This document shows, piece after piece, positions 1 to 8,742 of a stretch of DNA of 64,000 nucleotides. Position 1 is the first letter of the stretch; each line of letters starts with the position of its first letter. The notes beneath the pieces were generated by a model. The model saw nothing but the letters and a program-made list of their open reading frames with translations. It made no database searches and was not told the DNA's origin. The translations under genes were made by a program, and so were the position numbers. The stretch lies in contig NZ_JAFFHZ010000001.1 of NCBI RefSeq assembly GCF_017052585.1, positions 2,166,501 through 2,230,500 on the forward strand, read 5' to 3'. This stretch comes from Paenibacillus apiarius. Its GTDB lineage: Bacteria > Bacillota > Bacilli > Paenibacillales > Paenibacillaceae.

Positions 1-384
1 GCTCTCCTCTTCCCCCAAATAAGCAATCAACCCATTAAAGGACATGTTAAAAGCCGCTTCTGCCTTCGCGGTCACCTTTTCCCCCTTGCCAGTCAGCTTG
101 ATGCGCACCGCACGGCGGTCGGAAGGGTCGACCGTGCGTTCCACCAGTCCCTTGGTCTCCAGGCCTTTAATAAGCTGCGTAATCGTGGGCGACGTCACGT
201 GCAGCAAACTGCTGATTTCCGACACCATCAGGCCGGGCGAGTCCGGCTTCATTTTCTTTTTAATACAAAACATCACCGTCATCTCGCTCGGCTTATGGCC
301 TTCTATCGTGCGACGTTTCCACTCCGCCTTATTGAATTGCATAAAAGCCTGCAGCAGTTTATGCGCAGTTGTGTTATCCGTCAT
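1..384 (-). CDS. MarR family transcriptional regulator (3' end outside window)
   Basis: Reading the minus strand from 384 gives MTDNTTAHKLLQAFMQ..., followed by a winged-helix region (SEISSLLHVTSPTITQLIKG) and the beta-wing motif VERTVDPSDRRAVRIKLT, which is diagnostic of the MarR family. At least 128 residues are present and the frame is still open at base 1, so only the C-terminal dimerisation helix is missing. The ATG at 384 has an AAGGGTGG ribosome binding site just upstream. MarR proteins are dimeric cytoplasmic repressors that often control efflux or stress genes and their own promoter. A palindrome directly upstream fits autoregulation. The target gene is not in the window; the neighbour on the other side (adenine deaminase) has its own promoter and riboswitch. 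Confidence 0.9.
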   Translation of the reverse strand, partial: MTDNTTAHKLLQAFMQFNKAEWKRRTIEGHKPSEMTVMFCIKKKMKPDSPGLMVSEISSLLHVTSPTITQLIKGLETKGLVERTVDPSDRRAVRIKLTGKGEKVTAKAEAAFNMSFNGLIAYLGEEES

Positions 385-409
385 CTCATATACCACCCTT
401 GAACATTAG

Positions 410-437
410 TTAGTGCACCTATTAATTAGGCAACTAA
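410..437. promoter_or_regulatory. Imperfect palindrome, probable MarR operator
   Basis: The site starts TTAGTGCACCTATTAATT and ends AGGCAACTAA, a 28-bp inverted repeat with few mismatches, centred about 40 bp upstream of the marR start. Size and position are typical of an autoregulatory MarR-family operator. Binding is inferred. Confidence 0.55.
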
Positions 438-569
438 TTTATTTAGTAACCTAAGTATATTTCTGCAAAAAATCATTGTCAACCTTATGCCATCGCCTAT
501 TTTTCCCACCATCCAACACATCGGAGCCGCTGTTCCAATGGACATGTGAACTATAATTTTCCCTGTTGG

Positions 570-598
570 TTGACGGAAACATGGCCGGCCTATACAAT
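570..598 (+). promoter_or_regulatory. Sigma-A promoter of the ade leader
   Basis: TTGACG at 570-575 and TACAAT at 593-598 are separated by 17 bp. Transcription would start near 605, about 20 nt before the riboswitch aptamer, so the aptamer and terminator would both lie in the leader. Confidence 0.7.
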
Positions 599-625
599 GT
601 AGAGAATCAAATCGAATAGGCCTTT

Positions 626-694
626 CTTCGTATAATATTGGAAATATGGTCCAGCCGTCTCTACCAAACTACCGTAAATAGTTTGACTACGAGG
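626..694 (+). ncRNA. Purine riboswitch aptamer, guanine/hypoxanthine type
   Basis: P1 is CTTCGTA (626-632) paired with TACGAGG (688-694). The conserved J1/2 TATAAT, J2/3 GTCTCTACC, the loop-3 sequence CCGTAAA (672-678) and a 7-bp P3 (665-671 with 679-685) are all present. The specificity base in J3/1 (sequence ACTA, 686-689) is C at 687, which in this family means guanine/hypoxanthine recognition; adenine switches carry U. The strand AGTTTGAC (680-687) is exactly complementary to GTCAAACT (756-763) in the terminator, giving an antiterminator, so ligand binding should favour termination. The downstream enzyme makes hypoxanthine, so this is plausible product feedback. Confidence 0.93.
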
Positions 695-755
695 AAGAGA
701 GCGCTTGTCACGGATGATCGCACCCGCAATGACAGGCGTGTTCTTGCTCCTTGCC

Positions 756-788
756 GTCAAACTCTAGTTGCTGAACTAGAGTTTTTTT
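756..788 (+). terminator. Riboswitch-controlled intrinsic terminator
   Basis: AACTCTAGTT (760-769), loop GCTG and AACTAGAGTT (774-783) form a perfect 10-bp stem running into a T tract. The left arm overlaps the antiterminator partner 756-763, so terminator and antiterminator exclude each other. Confidence 0.92.
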
Positions 789-843
789 GTTGTACCTGCA
801 TCGGCACTATCATCCTACAACGAGCAAAGGAATGTGATATAGA

Positions 844-2619
844 ATGAATTGGAGCAAGCAGCATTGGAAAAAGCGGATTTCCGCAGCCGGCAGAACGGAA
901 CCCGCCGATCTCGTCATTACGAACGGACAAATCGTCGATGTCTTCAATCTCGAAATTATGGAAGGGGATATCGCGATTGTGGACGGCATCATTATCGGCA
1001 TCGGCGGCAGCTATGAAGGCGCCCGTGTCGTCGATGCGGAGCGGCGCTACATCGCCCCGTCCTTCATCGATACGCATGTTCATATTGAATCCGCGATGGT
1101 CACGCCGGCTGAATTCGCCCGCGTCGTGCTCCCTCACGGCGTTACGACCGTCATTGCCGATCCGCACGAGATCGCGAATGTGGCGGGTACGGACGGAATT
1201 CAATATATGCTGGATGCTTCCGAGAATCTGCCGCTTGACGTATACGTCATGCTGCCATCCTGCGTCCCGGCCACTCCGTTCGAGCATGCCGGCGCGAAGC
1301 TCGACGCAGCCAGCCTGGAGCCGTTCTACTCCCACCCCCGCGTATTGGGATTGGCCGAGGTAATGGACTATCCTTCCGTACGCCGCGGCGATGACGACAT
1401 GCTGGCTAAATTGCTGGCCTCGCATCAACATGGCGGGATGATTGACGGTCACGGCGCGGGGCTGGATGAAGAGGCCATCAATGTGTACCGTGCGGTCGGG
1501 GTTCGCAACGACCACGAGTGCGTGACGGCCGAAGAAGCCAAGGCGCGTCTGCAGCGGGGCATGTACGTCATGATTCGCGAAGGCTCCGTCGCCAAGGATG
1601 TCGAAGCGCTCATCCCGGCCGTCACCGCGAGCAACGCGCGCCGCTGTGTGTTCTGCACCGACGACAAGCATTTGGACGAGCTGCTGCAAGAGGGCAGCGT
1701 GGACCATAACGCACGCCTGGCCATACGATGCGGGCTGGATCCGCTGCAAGCCATACAGATGGCCTCTCTGAATGCGGCCGAGTGCTTCGGACTGCATGCC
1801 AAAGGTGCGATCGCTCCCGGGTATGAGGCCGACTTGCTGCTGATCGACGACCTGCAGCGCCTCTCGATTGCCCAAGTGTATAAATCGGGCATCCTCGTCG
1901 GCGACAACGGCCAATATACCGGACCGGTGCCGCAACCAGCCGAGATTCCGTCCCGGCTGCTGGAGACGGTCCACCTGCCCGAGATAACGGAACGGGAATT
2001 GCAAATCCAGCTGCGTGAGGATCGCCGCTGCCATATTATCGGCATTAATCCGAACAGCCTCATTACGACGCATCTCATGGAGGAAGTCGATACGGAGGAC
2101 GGATGCTTCCGCCCATCCGTGGATAAAGATCAACTCAAAATCGCCGTGCTGGAACGGCATCACCATACCGGATGCATCGGACTCGGCATCGTCAAGGGCT
2201 TCGGCATCGAATCCGGCGCGATCGCTTCTACCGTGGCGCATGATTCCCATAATCTTGTCGTGGCCGGAACCAACGATCAGGATATGCTGGCCGCCGTTCG
2301 GGCGCTGCGCCATATGGAAGGCGGGTTGGCCGTTGCAAGCGGGGGCGCCGTGCTGGCGGCCATCGAGCTGCCCTTGGCCGGATTAATGTCCACTGGCGAT
2401 TATGTCGAGGTGCTTCATCATATGGAACAATTAAATCAAGCATTATCCCGGATCGGCGCTTCTAGCGAGTTCAATCCCTTTGTCACGCTATCCTTCCTGT
2501 GCCTGCCCGTAATACCCGAACTGAAGCTGACGGACATGGGATTATTCGACTTCTCCGCCTTTGCGCATATTCCGGTGTCGGCAGATAGCAGCCGCACCCC
2601 TGATTACGTGTCGGGCTGA
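844..2619 (+). CDS. ade: Adenine deaminase
   Basis: This 591-residue protein matches the bacterial Ade family, metal-dependent amidohydrolases that convert adenine to hypoxanthine and ammonia for purine salvage. The N-terminus reads as a small beta domain (ADLVITNGQIVDVFNLEI), followed by the metal-binding DTHVHIESAM motif with His78 and His80, then GVTTVIADPHEIANV. The C-terminal half carries the family's DSHNLVVAG and ASGGAVLAAIELPLAG segments. The length is normal. The ATG at 844 follows an AAAGGAA ribosome binding site. Expression should be set by the guanine-type riboswitch in the leader, which is unusual logic because the gene consumes adenine and produces hypoxanthine. Its last 16 bases overlap the convergent germination permease gene. 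Confidence 0.97.
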   Translation: MNWSKQHWKKRISAAGRTEPADLVITNGQIVDVFNLEIMEGDIAIVDGIIIGIGGSYEGARVVDAERRYIAPSFIDTHVHIESAMVTPAEFARVVLPHGVTTVIADPHEIANVAGTDGIQYMLDASENLPLDVYVMLPSCVPATPFEHAGAKLDAASLEPFYSHPRVLGLAEVMDYPSVRRGDDDMLAKLLASHQHGGMIDGHGAGLDEEAINVYRAVGVRNDHECVTAEEAKARLQRGMYVMIREGSVAKDVEALIPAVTASNARRCVFCTDDKHLDELLQEGSVDHNARLAIRCGLDPLQAIQMASLNAAECFGLHAKGAIAPGYEADLLLIDDLQRLSIAQVYKSGILVGDNGQYTGPVPQPAEIPSRLLETVHLPEITERELQIQLREDRRCHIIGINPNSLITTHLMEEVDTEDGCFRPSVDKDQLKIAVLERHHHTGCIGLGIVKGFGIESGAIASTVAHDSHNLVVAGTNDQDMLAAVRALRHMEGGLAVASGGAVLAAIELPLAGLMSTGDYVEVLHHMEQLNQALSRIGASSEFNPFVTLSFLCLPVIPELKLTDMGLFDFSAFAHIPVSADSSRTPDYVSG

Positions 2620-3749
2620 TTCTGTCCTTCCGATGCTGTTGCAGCTTCTGCCGCCTTCGCCGCGCCTTTGCCGCGAATGGCGGCTACGGCCAACAGCAGG
2701 GCTGGCAGCAGCAGCCCCAGCGTAATGGCATGCAGCGCCCAGGTCGGATACACCTCGAACCAAAAGGAAGTATTCGGGGAAATCAAGATCGAGTAAACGA
2801 TGAGAATAATCCCCAATGGCATGGTGAGGAAACGGTACTCTTTCAGGTTCAAGCTCTGGGCGAAACCGATAACCGAAATATAGAACAGCAGCGTCAGTTT
2901 AAAAAAAATCGTGAAAAACCAAATGATGGCCATCAGCCCTTCGATACGTTCCAAAAAATTGCCGATGCTTATCTTTCTTGCAAGCATATAGCTCGGATAT
3001 ATTAAACGGGCAGTCGTATCTGGGCCCATAACCAGCACTGACATCATTGTAATAATGAGCAATACCGCGCCTCCAATCAAAATTCCCCAGAACAAAGCGC
3101 GTCCCACCTTATCTGGACGATTGGCATGCGGAAAAAGCATCAAAAATACGGCAGTCTCCATAAACGGAAAGGCGGTGAACGGGATCCCCGCTCCGATGAC
3201 CGGCCTAATGCCGCCTTCAAGCACCGGCAAAATGTTCTCCCACTTTATTTGCGGAGATATAAAGATGATGAAGCAGCCAAAGAGCAGAATGAACCAGGGA
3301 AAAATAATTTCCGCTGCCCGCATAATCGGTTCCAATCCCAGCCTCACTCCGATGATGACTATGATCAGAAATATAATATGAATGGCTTGAATCGGGGTAT
3401 CGGGCATAATTTGCGTCGTCATGAAATCTCCGATATTTCTCAAGGAAAACGCAGCCATGGTAAATGGAAAGGCAGCCAAAAAGAAAAGAGACACCGCCTT
3501 TCCGAGCCACGTGCCGAGGATGTCTTCCATATATTGAACCAACGTCTTTCCGGGATACTTATTCCCCAGCGCTATATATAAGGGCAGCACCGCCAATCCC
3601 GTCGCTATCGACAAAAGTGCCGAGATCCAAGCATCTTGGCCCGCATATGCCGCAAGATAAGACGGAATGATTAAGATGGAGCTTCCGACCATATATAAGG
3701 CGACGATGATTGTCAATTCACGCGTGCTTATCTTTCCTTTGTCCAGCAT
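2604..3749 (-). CDS. gerKB: Spore germination permease, GerAB/GerKB type (receptor B subunit)
   Basis: A 381-residue integral membrane protein with about ten hydrophobic segments, beginning KISTRELTIIVALYMVGSSIL, typical of the GerAB/ArcD/ProY endospore permease family (usual length about 365). B subunits sit in the inner spore membrane and bind the germinant in GerA-type receptors. The start at 3749 is preceded by a strong GGAGG-rich site. It is the last gene of an A-C-D-B operon. The C-terminus is an Ala/Lys-rich hydrophilic tail ending NQPDT, and its stop codon lies inside the end of ade on the other strand. The paralogue name gerK is by general similarity; the germinant is unknown. Confidence 0.92.
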   Translation of the reverse strand: MLDKGKISTRELTIIVALYMVGSSILIIPSYLAAYAGQDAWISALLSIATGLAVLPLYIALGNKYPGKTLVQYMEDILGTWLGKAVSLFFLAAFPFTMAAFSLRNIGDFMTTQIMPDTPIQAIHIIFLIIVIIGVRLGLEPIMRAAEIIFPWFILLFGCFIIFISPQIKWENILPVLEGGIRPVIGAGIPFTAFPFMETAVFLMLFPHANRPDKVGRALFWGILIGGAVLLIITMMSVLVMGPDTTARLIYPSYMLARKISIGNFLERIEGLMAIIWFFTIFFKLTLLFYISVIGFAQSLNLKEYRFLTMPLGIILIVYSILISPNTSFWFEVYPTWALHAITLGLLLPALLLAVAAIRGKGAAKAAEAATASEGQNQPDT

Positions 3750-3788
3750 AGATGCCTCCCTCCTCCCTTCCCAAAGCGCTGCAGGCCG

Positions 3789-4022
3789 CTATTTTAGCAC
3801 ACTGGTATACCAATCGCTCAAAGGCTTATAGACTGCGTGCACCAAGCGCATCGGGTTCGGAAGTTCCACATGCATCAGCATGGCAATGCTCAAGATTGTT
3901 CCCGTCAAAAGCAGAAGGTAAAATACCCGCAGCTCTTTAGCCAACCGTTTCCTCTTCAGAGAGGGGGCCTCCATCTTCATGATCGCCGCAGCAATCGCTA
4001 TTATTGCCAAGCTTGACCACAT
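3789..4022 (-). CDS. Small two-TM protein, probable germinant receptor D subunit
   Basis: 77 residues with one hydrophobic helix at the N-terminus (SLAIIAIAAAIM) and a second in the middle (VFYLLLLTGTILSIAMLM). Some GerA-type operons carry such a short 2-TM D subunit of about 70-80 residues, which modulates receptor function. It sits between the C and B genes. Its ribosome binding site AAGGAG is formed by the last codons of gerKC, and the ATG lies only 6 nt past that stop, which implies translational coupling. Assignment rests on size, topology and position, since D subunits are poorly conserved in sequence. Confidence 0.7.
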   Translation of the reverse strand: MWSSLAIIAIAAAIMKMEAPSLKRKRLAKELRVFYLLLLTGTILSIAMLMHVELPNPMRLVHAVYKPLSDWYTSVLK

Positions 4023-4028
4023 GTCCAG

Positions 4029-5219
4029 TTACTCCTTCAGCTGATTGAAAAACGGGCTGGCGACCGTACCCGTATGTCTGATTTTCACATCCGCCTTGAT
4101 ACGTACGGGCAGATCGACGAACCGGCTTCTCCAATCGTTCTTGACCGTGCTCCAATAACGGGGGTTGTCCCGGCGAATCGCTTCCCCGAACCCGAATATA
4201 TCCGCTTCTAGCGATTTCGCTTTTTTGATTGCTTGCTCCGCATTTTGTTGCATAATTTTCTCGAATTCCTGTTCCAGTCTTACAATCGTTCTTTCTTTCG
4301 TCAGGTCAAGCTTGCATTCAACATCGCCGATGTTGGCCTCGGTGCGGATCTCGAGCTCCACTTCCGGCTTGCCGTTTCTTGCTTTTCCTTTCATTTTCGT
4401 TTTGGATTTGATAACCTCGATCCCCACCCTTCCACCCTCGGGGCAAGGCGCACTAATAATTGTGCTGTCCAACATGTCCGTAATGATGCTGTACCCTTTG
4501 CTTTCCTTTTCATTTAACCAGCCGACCAGTTTATCCTCCTGAAATACGCCAATTCCTAAATATTTTAAAAATGCGGGCGGATCGATCGTTTGAACATTCT
4601 CTCTCTTGGTGCCCTCTTCCCGCTCCCCCAGAATGGTAATCCCCGTCAATACCGCCTCTTTCCCGTCGCTTACCAGATCCGTAATCAGCTCATCCAGCTT
4701 TATGGCTACGGTCGGCGCCCATGATTTTTCCGACACATCCAACGAATTATGCATCTTGCTGGCCGGTATTTTCTCTAACGGGGTGTAGAACGACATTATT
4801 TCTTTCGCAGTCAATTCTCTGGCTACGGCAATGTAGAAATCAGTGCGCAGCTCGTGATCCCGCGACAAGAAATCCAACGCTTCCCTGATGCCTTCTCTCG
4901 CTAATGCGTCCCCGATAATGAACATCCGAAGCTGCGAAAAATAAACCTTTCTCGGAGTGACCGTCGTCATTCTGCGAATGGCTTCAAACACCGTATTTCC
5001 TTTGGCATGATACATCGTGACCGGAGCACGCTGGCCGCCTGGCTGCTTGGCAGCCACTTCGCCCGGATTCACCACCTGAACCGACACCTCATATTGCTCC
5101 CCCGACCGATCGATGCCGAATCCCACCGCAATCGCAAGATCGTTCAATTCACGACGGCTCCAGCATCCGGCGATGAATATCAACAGAACACACATTAACA
5201 AGGCTGCCTTGCGCTTCAC
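4029..5219 (-). CDS. gerKC: Spore germination lipoprotein, GerAC/GerKC type (receptor C subunit)
   Basis: A 396-residue protein with a lipoprotein signal peptide (MKRKAALLMCVLLIFIAGC, lipobox IAGC, Cys19) followed by WSRRELNDLAIAVGFGID, the hallmark start of Ger(x)C family proteins. Length is normal for the family. C subunits are lipid-anchored to the outer face of the inner spore membrane and are needed for receptor activity. The start is a GTG at 5219 with an AAAGGAG site; a GTG fits the MKRK signal-peptide start. It is the second gene of the operon, 37 nt after the A subunit gene. Confidence 0.94.
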   Translation of the reverse strand: MKRKAALLMCVLLIFIAGCWSRRELNDLAIAVGFGIDRSGEQYEVSVQVVNPGEVAAKQPGGQRAPVTMYHAKGNTVFEAIRRMTTVTPRKVYFSQLRMFIIGDALAREGIREALDFLSRDHELRTDFYIAVARELTAKEIMSFYTPLEKIPASKMHNSLDVSEKSWAPTVAIKLDELITDLVSDGKEAVLTGITILGEREEGTKRENVQTIDPPAFLKYLGIGVFQEDKLVGWLNEKESKGYSIITDMLDSTIISAPCPEGGRVGIEVIKSKTKMKGKARNGKPEVELEIRTEANIGDVECKLDLTKERTIVRLEQEFEKIMQQNAEQAIKKAKSLEADIFGFGEAIRRDNPRYWSTVKNDWRSRFVDLPVRIKADVKIRHTGTVASPFFNQLKE

Positions 5220-5256
5220 GGTTTCAACTCCTTTTCTGCCGGTGCATTCAAGCGCT

Positions 5257-6831
5257 TCATTCCCTTGATTTTGGCTGTGGTTGTTCAGGAATTTTCTTTC
5301 GAGTCAAGCTCTTCTTGCCAATAAGCCGCGGACGCGAGAATAGAGCCCATTGCGGCAAACGGAAGATCGCATCTTTCTGGTCCGTCGGAATTAACGGCGC
5401 AAACGGACTCATATATGGAACGCCGAATGAACGCAAACTGCTCAAATGAAGCACAATCGCGATAATTCCGATGATGATGCCGAACAACCCAAAGGAAGCA
5501 GCCAGCATCATAAGCGGAAATCGCAGCATGCGAATCGAGTTGGACATGCTGTAAGAAGGAAACACGAAGCTGCATATGGCCGTCGTCGATACGACGATAA
5601 CCATAGCTGCCGATATAATTCCCGCTTCAACAGCCGCTTGACCGATTACGAGCGTACCGACGATAGAGACCGCCGGCCCAATCATCCGCGGCATGCGCAG
5701 TCCCGCTTCCCTCAAGATCTCGAAGGTGACCTCCATCATGACCGCCTCGATAAATGCGGGAAAAGGAACGCCTTCCCGTTGCGCCGCCAGACTAATCAAC
5801 AGCTGCGTCGGCAGCATTTCCTGGTGAAACGTCGTGATCGCGACGTACAAGGATGGACCGAGCAAGGCGATAAAGATGCCGATGTAGCGCAAAATACGGA
5901 CCAAGCTGCTGATGTCGGCGCGAAAATAATAATCCTCCGCCGCATGGAGAAAGCTGACGAACAAGGCCGGGACGACGAGAACGAATGGAGTGCCGTCAAT
6001 CAGAATGGCTACCTTTCCCTCCAGCAGCTCCGCGGCAATAACGTCCGGACGTTCCGAGCTATAAATAGTGGGAAACGGCGTATACGTCTCATCTTGAATG
6101 AGTTCTTCGATATAGCCGCTTTCCAAAATGCTATCCGTATCGATTCGATCCAGACGCGCATGAACCTCCTTGACGACCTTATCGTCGGCAATCCCCTTGA
6201 TAAACATGACGGCCACGTTCGTCTGCGTTACTTGCCCGATTTGCTTCGTCACCAACCAGAGATGCGGACTCTTGATTTTGCGCCGCAGCAAGGCAGTGTT
6301 CGTGCGCAGCGTTTCCGAGAAGGCCTCGCGCGGTCCGCGTACAACGGATTCAGACGTCGCTTCATTCACTCCGCGGTCTTTCCATCCTGGAGTGGCGACA
6401 GCGATCCCCGTTGCATATCCCTCCAGTAAAATAAAGGTATCCCCTGACATTATCGAATTGAACAAAGACTCAAAATCGGCGACTTCTCTGATTTCGCCTA
6501 CCGTGAGCACATAGTCTTTCAGAATTTGCACGATATTCGGTGCTGCTATTGCTGTTTGGCTCATATCCATCTGCTTTACGTCCAGCATTAACGTCTCCAT
6601 AATGAAGTCGATGACAACTTTGCTGTCCGCCAAGCCATCTGTATAAATAACCGCTATTTTTTGTTCACCGGTCTTGCCGATCGGGACTTCCCTTATGATG
6701 ATGTCGGTGCTGTTCCCGACCGTCTCTTGAATATGCTGCAAATTCACCTGCAAGCTTGTCTGCAGCGGTTGCGCAGCCGTTGCAAGTCCCTGATCCGGGG
6801 CAAGCGCTGCCTCATCGAAGTTGATTTCCAT
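5257..6831 (-). CDS. gerKA: Spore germination protein, GerAA/GerKA type (receptor A subunit)
   Basis: A 524-residue member of the GerA family. It has a large hydrophilic N-terminal domain (about residues 1-280, containing KIAVIYTDGLAD and GDTFILLEGYATGIAV), then the conserved block PFPTIYSSERPDVIAAELLEGKVAILIDGTPFVL, then about five membrane helices. The C-terminus is basic and Pro-rich. I place the start at 6831 (MEINFDEAALAPDQG) because AAGGGAG lies 5-6 nt upstream; an ATG 24 nt further upstream has no such site. It is the first gene of the operon. Such operons are normally read by sigma-G in the forespore; I could not identify a convincing sigma-G promoter. Confidence 0.94.
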   Translation of the reverse strand: MEINFDEAALAPDQGLATAAQPLQTSLQVNLQHIQETVGNSTDIIIREVPIGKTGEQKIAVIYTDGLADSKVVIDFIMETLMLDVKQMDMSQTAIAAPNIVQILKDYVLTVGEIREVADFESLFNSIMSGDTFILLEGYATGIAVATPGWKDRGVNEATSESVVRGPREAFSETLRTNTALLRRKIKSPHLWLVTKQIGQVTQTNVAVMFIKGIADDKVVKEVHARLDRIDTDSILESGYIEELIQDETYTPFPTIYSSERPDVIAAELLEGKVAILIDGTPFVLVVPALFVSFLHAAEDYYFRADISSLVRILRYIGIFIALLGPSLYVAITTFHQEMLPTQLLISLAAQREGVPFPAFIEAVMMEVTFEILREAGLRMPRMIGPAVSIVGTLVIGQAAVEAGIISAAMVIVVSTTAICSFVFPSYSMSNSIRMLRFPLMMLAASFGLFGIIIGIIAIVLHLSSLRSFGVPYMSPFAPLIPTDQKDAIFRLPQWALFSRPRLIGKKSLTRKKIPEQPQPKSRE

Positions 6832-6989
6832 TGCTTCTCCCTTATGTAAAAGCATTTTTGGAATACATTATTTCCTTGCGGCGCGTTAGATAAACTCAGG
6901 TGCCCTCGCTCAGACTAAAATTGCGTTGCTCTCATCCGCCTGTTGCCTCATTCTCCCCCTCCATCAGAACTATCCATGTCGGATTTCAT

Positions 6990-7018
6990 AAAAAAACCGA
7001 TAGCATAATGCTACCGGT
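6990..7018 (-). terminator. Intrinsic terminator of the DUF1836 gene
   Basis: On the minus strand ACCGGTAGC pairs with GCTATCGGT across ATTAT, followed by seven T. It lies 7 nt after the stop of the DUF1836 gene and separates it from the ger operon. Confidence 0.9.
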
Positions 7019-7024
7019 TCTCAA

Positions 7025-7564
7025 CTATGATTTGAGTTGATCAAGCAGTTTTTCGGCCAGTCGTTTATAGATGTTGGCGTGATGAGTCAGAGCAAGAATC
7101 GTAAGCAGCATTCGTTCCTCCTCATTATCCACACGATCCAGCGCTGCGATCTGCTCGTTCATTTGTTTTTCGATTTGTATGGACTGCTCCTCTTTATGTT
7201 CCAAGAAATCTTGGTACACCTTCCACAAGTCGACACCGTCCCGATGAAGCGTGCTTTGAAAGAGGGTCTTAATGTCACCGATGGAGAGCGATTGCTTCAA
7301 ATGATAAATAAGAACCATCTGAATGATATGCTCGGGCGAATACTTTTTGTTCTGAGCCGGCTGCAAAATCTTATCCTTCGTGTAATTGTTAATCATCGTC
7401 TTGGTCAGCAGCTTGTCGTCAGCGTTCCGTTTCGTTTGCTCCAATGTGTTCTCGAAAAGCGTAATGACCTGGTCCATATATAAATCAAGCTTCGGAATAT
7501 CCGATACTTCAATCTCCGGCGTATTCACGAGTTCCCTTAATAGGTCATGGATAGGTTCGTTCAT
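7025..7564 (-). CDS. DUF1836 domain protein
   Basis: A 179-residue soluble protein. The central segment LLTKTMINNYTKDKILQPAQNKKYSPEHIIQMVLIYHLKQSLSI is the characteristic helical core of DUF1836, which resembles a MerR-type winged helix (a 'needs-position' helix, basic linker, then recognition helices). The C-terminal third is a charged helix, possibly a coiled coil. Function is unknown; a DNA-binding regulatory role is an inference from the MerR-like layout. The start has AGAGGAGAG upstream. It is monocistronic with its own terminator and is divergent from the SGNH hydrolase gene. Confidence 0.8.
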   Translation of the reverse strand: MNEPIHDLLRELVNTPEIEVSDIPKLDLYMDQVITLFENTLEQTKRNADDKLLTKTMINNYTKDKILQPAQNKKYSPEHIIQMVLIYHLKQSLSIGDIKTLFQSTLHRDGVDLWKVYQDFLEHKEEQSIQIEKQMNEQIAALDRVDNEEERMLLTILALTHHANIYKRLAEKLLDQLKS

Positions 7565-7674
7565 AGTCTCTCCTCTTATGCGATCCCGTTTCCGTGATCT
7601 CCGTTACTGTTTTCATATCATCATACTACGAACTAATATATCCGAACAACATTGCGCATGTATAATATTTAATA

Positions 7675-7702
7675 TTTACACATCTATATTCCATGTTATA
7701 AT
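7675..7702 (+). promoter_or_regulatory. Sigma-A promoter of the SGNH hydrolase gene
   Basis: TTTACA at 7675-7680 and TATAAT at 7697-7702 with a 16-bp spacer, in an AT-rich divergent intergenic region. Confidence 0.6.
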
Positions 7703-7792
7703 ATAGTTATTACTTGATGTAGTTTTGAATACTACATATCGAATATGTCTATATTAATAGATGAATCAATTTATTGGAGAGGAGTCGGGAGC

Positions 7793-8512
7793 ATGGAATT
7801 TAAGGAGCACTACAACGTTGTCCTATACGGAGATTCGATTGCCAAAGGGATTGTGTATGATGATGAGAAGGGAAAATACTCGATGTCTGGCAATAGCTTT
7901 GCCCAAATCGTTCAGCATCGTCTCAAAGGGATGCTGCACAATGCCGGAAGGTTCGGCTGTCTGATTACGAAAGGAGCCGAGAAGCTGCAGCATGATGTGC
8001 TGAACAAGCGTCCCGACATCGTGCTGCTGGAATTCGGCGGCAACGATTGCGACTTCGATTGGGGGCAGATTGCGGAGCACCCATCGAAGCAGCACGAGCC
8101 CCGGACGAACTTGGATCGGTATACGAGCACATTGCGCAGCATGATCGCCACCTTGAAAGACAACGGCATTGTTCCTGTGCTGATGTCTCTCCCGCCTCTT
8201 GATGCAGATAAATATTTCCGCTGGATAAGCAACAACAACGAAGCTTCCGCGGCCAACATTCTGTCCTGGCTGGGCAGCGTCAGCCGCATTTACTGGTGGC
8301 ATGAGCGCTATAACGCCGCCATTATTCAAGTCGCCGAGGAAATGAACACGAAGTGGATTGATGTAAGAGGGGCTTTTTTACAGGCATACGATTTCCGGAA
8401 ATATATTTGTTCCGATGGCATTCATCCGAACGAACAGGGCCACCGTTTAATCGCCGACAAAATTACCGATTATATGAAAGCCCACTACCGCTGCCTGCTC
8501 AAATCCGTGTAA
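7793..8512 (+). CDS. SGNH/GDSL-family hydrolase (esterase/lipase)
   Basis: 239 residues from the ATG at 7793, chosen because GGAGAGGAG lies 8 nt upstream; an upstream in-frame ATG at 7745 lacks a site. Block I (VVLYGDSIAKG, catalytic Ser), block III (EFGGNDCDFDW, oxyanion Asn) and block V (DGIHPNEQGH, catalytic Asp and His) are all present, so the enzyme should be active. There is no signal peptide, so it is probably cytoplasmic. SGNH enzymes hydrolyse esters, thioesters or acetylated sugars; the substrate cannot be told. A hairpin follows about 40 nt after the stop. Confidence 0.92.
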   Translation: MEFKEHYNVVLYGDSIAKGIVYDDEKGKYSMSGNSFAQIVQHRLKGMLHNAGRFGCLITKGAEKLQHDVLNKRPDIVLLEFGGNDCDFDWGQIAEHPSKQHEPRTNLDRYTSTLRSMIATLKDNGIVPVLMSLPPLDADKYFRWISNNNEASAANILSWLGSVSRIYWWHERYNAAIIQVAEEMNTKWIDVRGAFLQAYDFRKYICSDGIHPNEQGHRLIADKITDYMKAHYRCLLKSV

Positions 8513-8552
8513 ACCGGCAGCCTGATGAAGAAAGAGTTGCAAAAAATAAATA

Positions 8553-8581
8553 AAACGGAGGCGCCCAAGGCGTCTCCGTTT
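8553..8581 (+). terminator. Hairpin terminator after SGNH hydrolase
   Basis: AAACGGAGGCG and CGTCTCCGTTT form an 11-bp stem around a 7-nt loop; the T tract is short, so termination strength is uncertain. Confidence 0.7.
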
Positions 8582-8742
8582 GCATGTTCACATATGCTAT
8601 TGAACGATCGGGGCTGTGCATGCTACAATAAAGAATGGCTGCGCAGCTTTCGAAAGATATTATTTTATCCCAATACTATAATATCACAGAAGAGCTCGCT
8701 TGTCAAACCTTTCTCCAAATCGTAATGCAAAGGAGCGGTACC

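Noticed and set aside
757..2313. 518-codon open frame antisense to ade
   Set aside because: Shadow frame caused by high GC in codon position three of ade; no start signal or domain.
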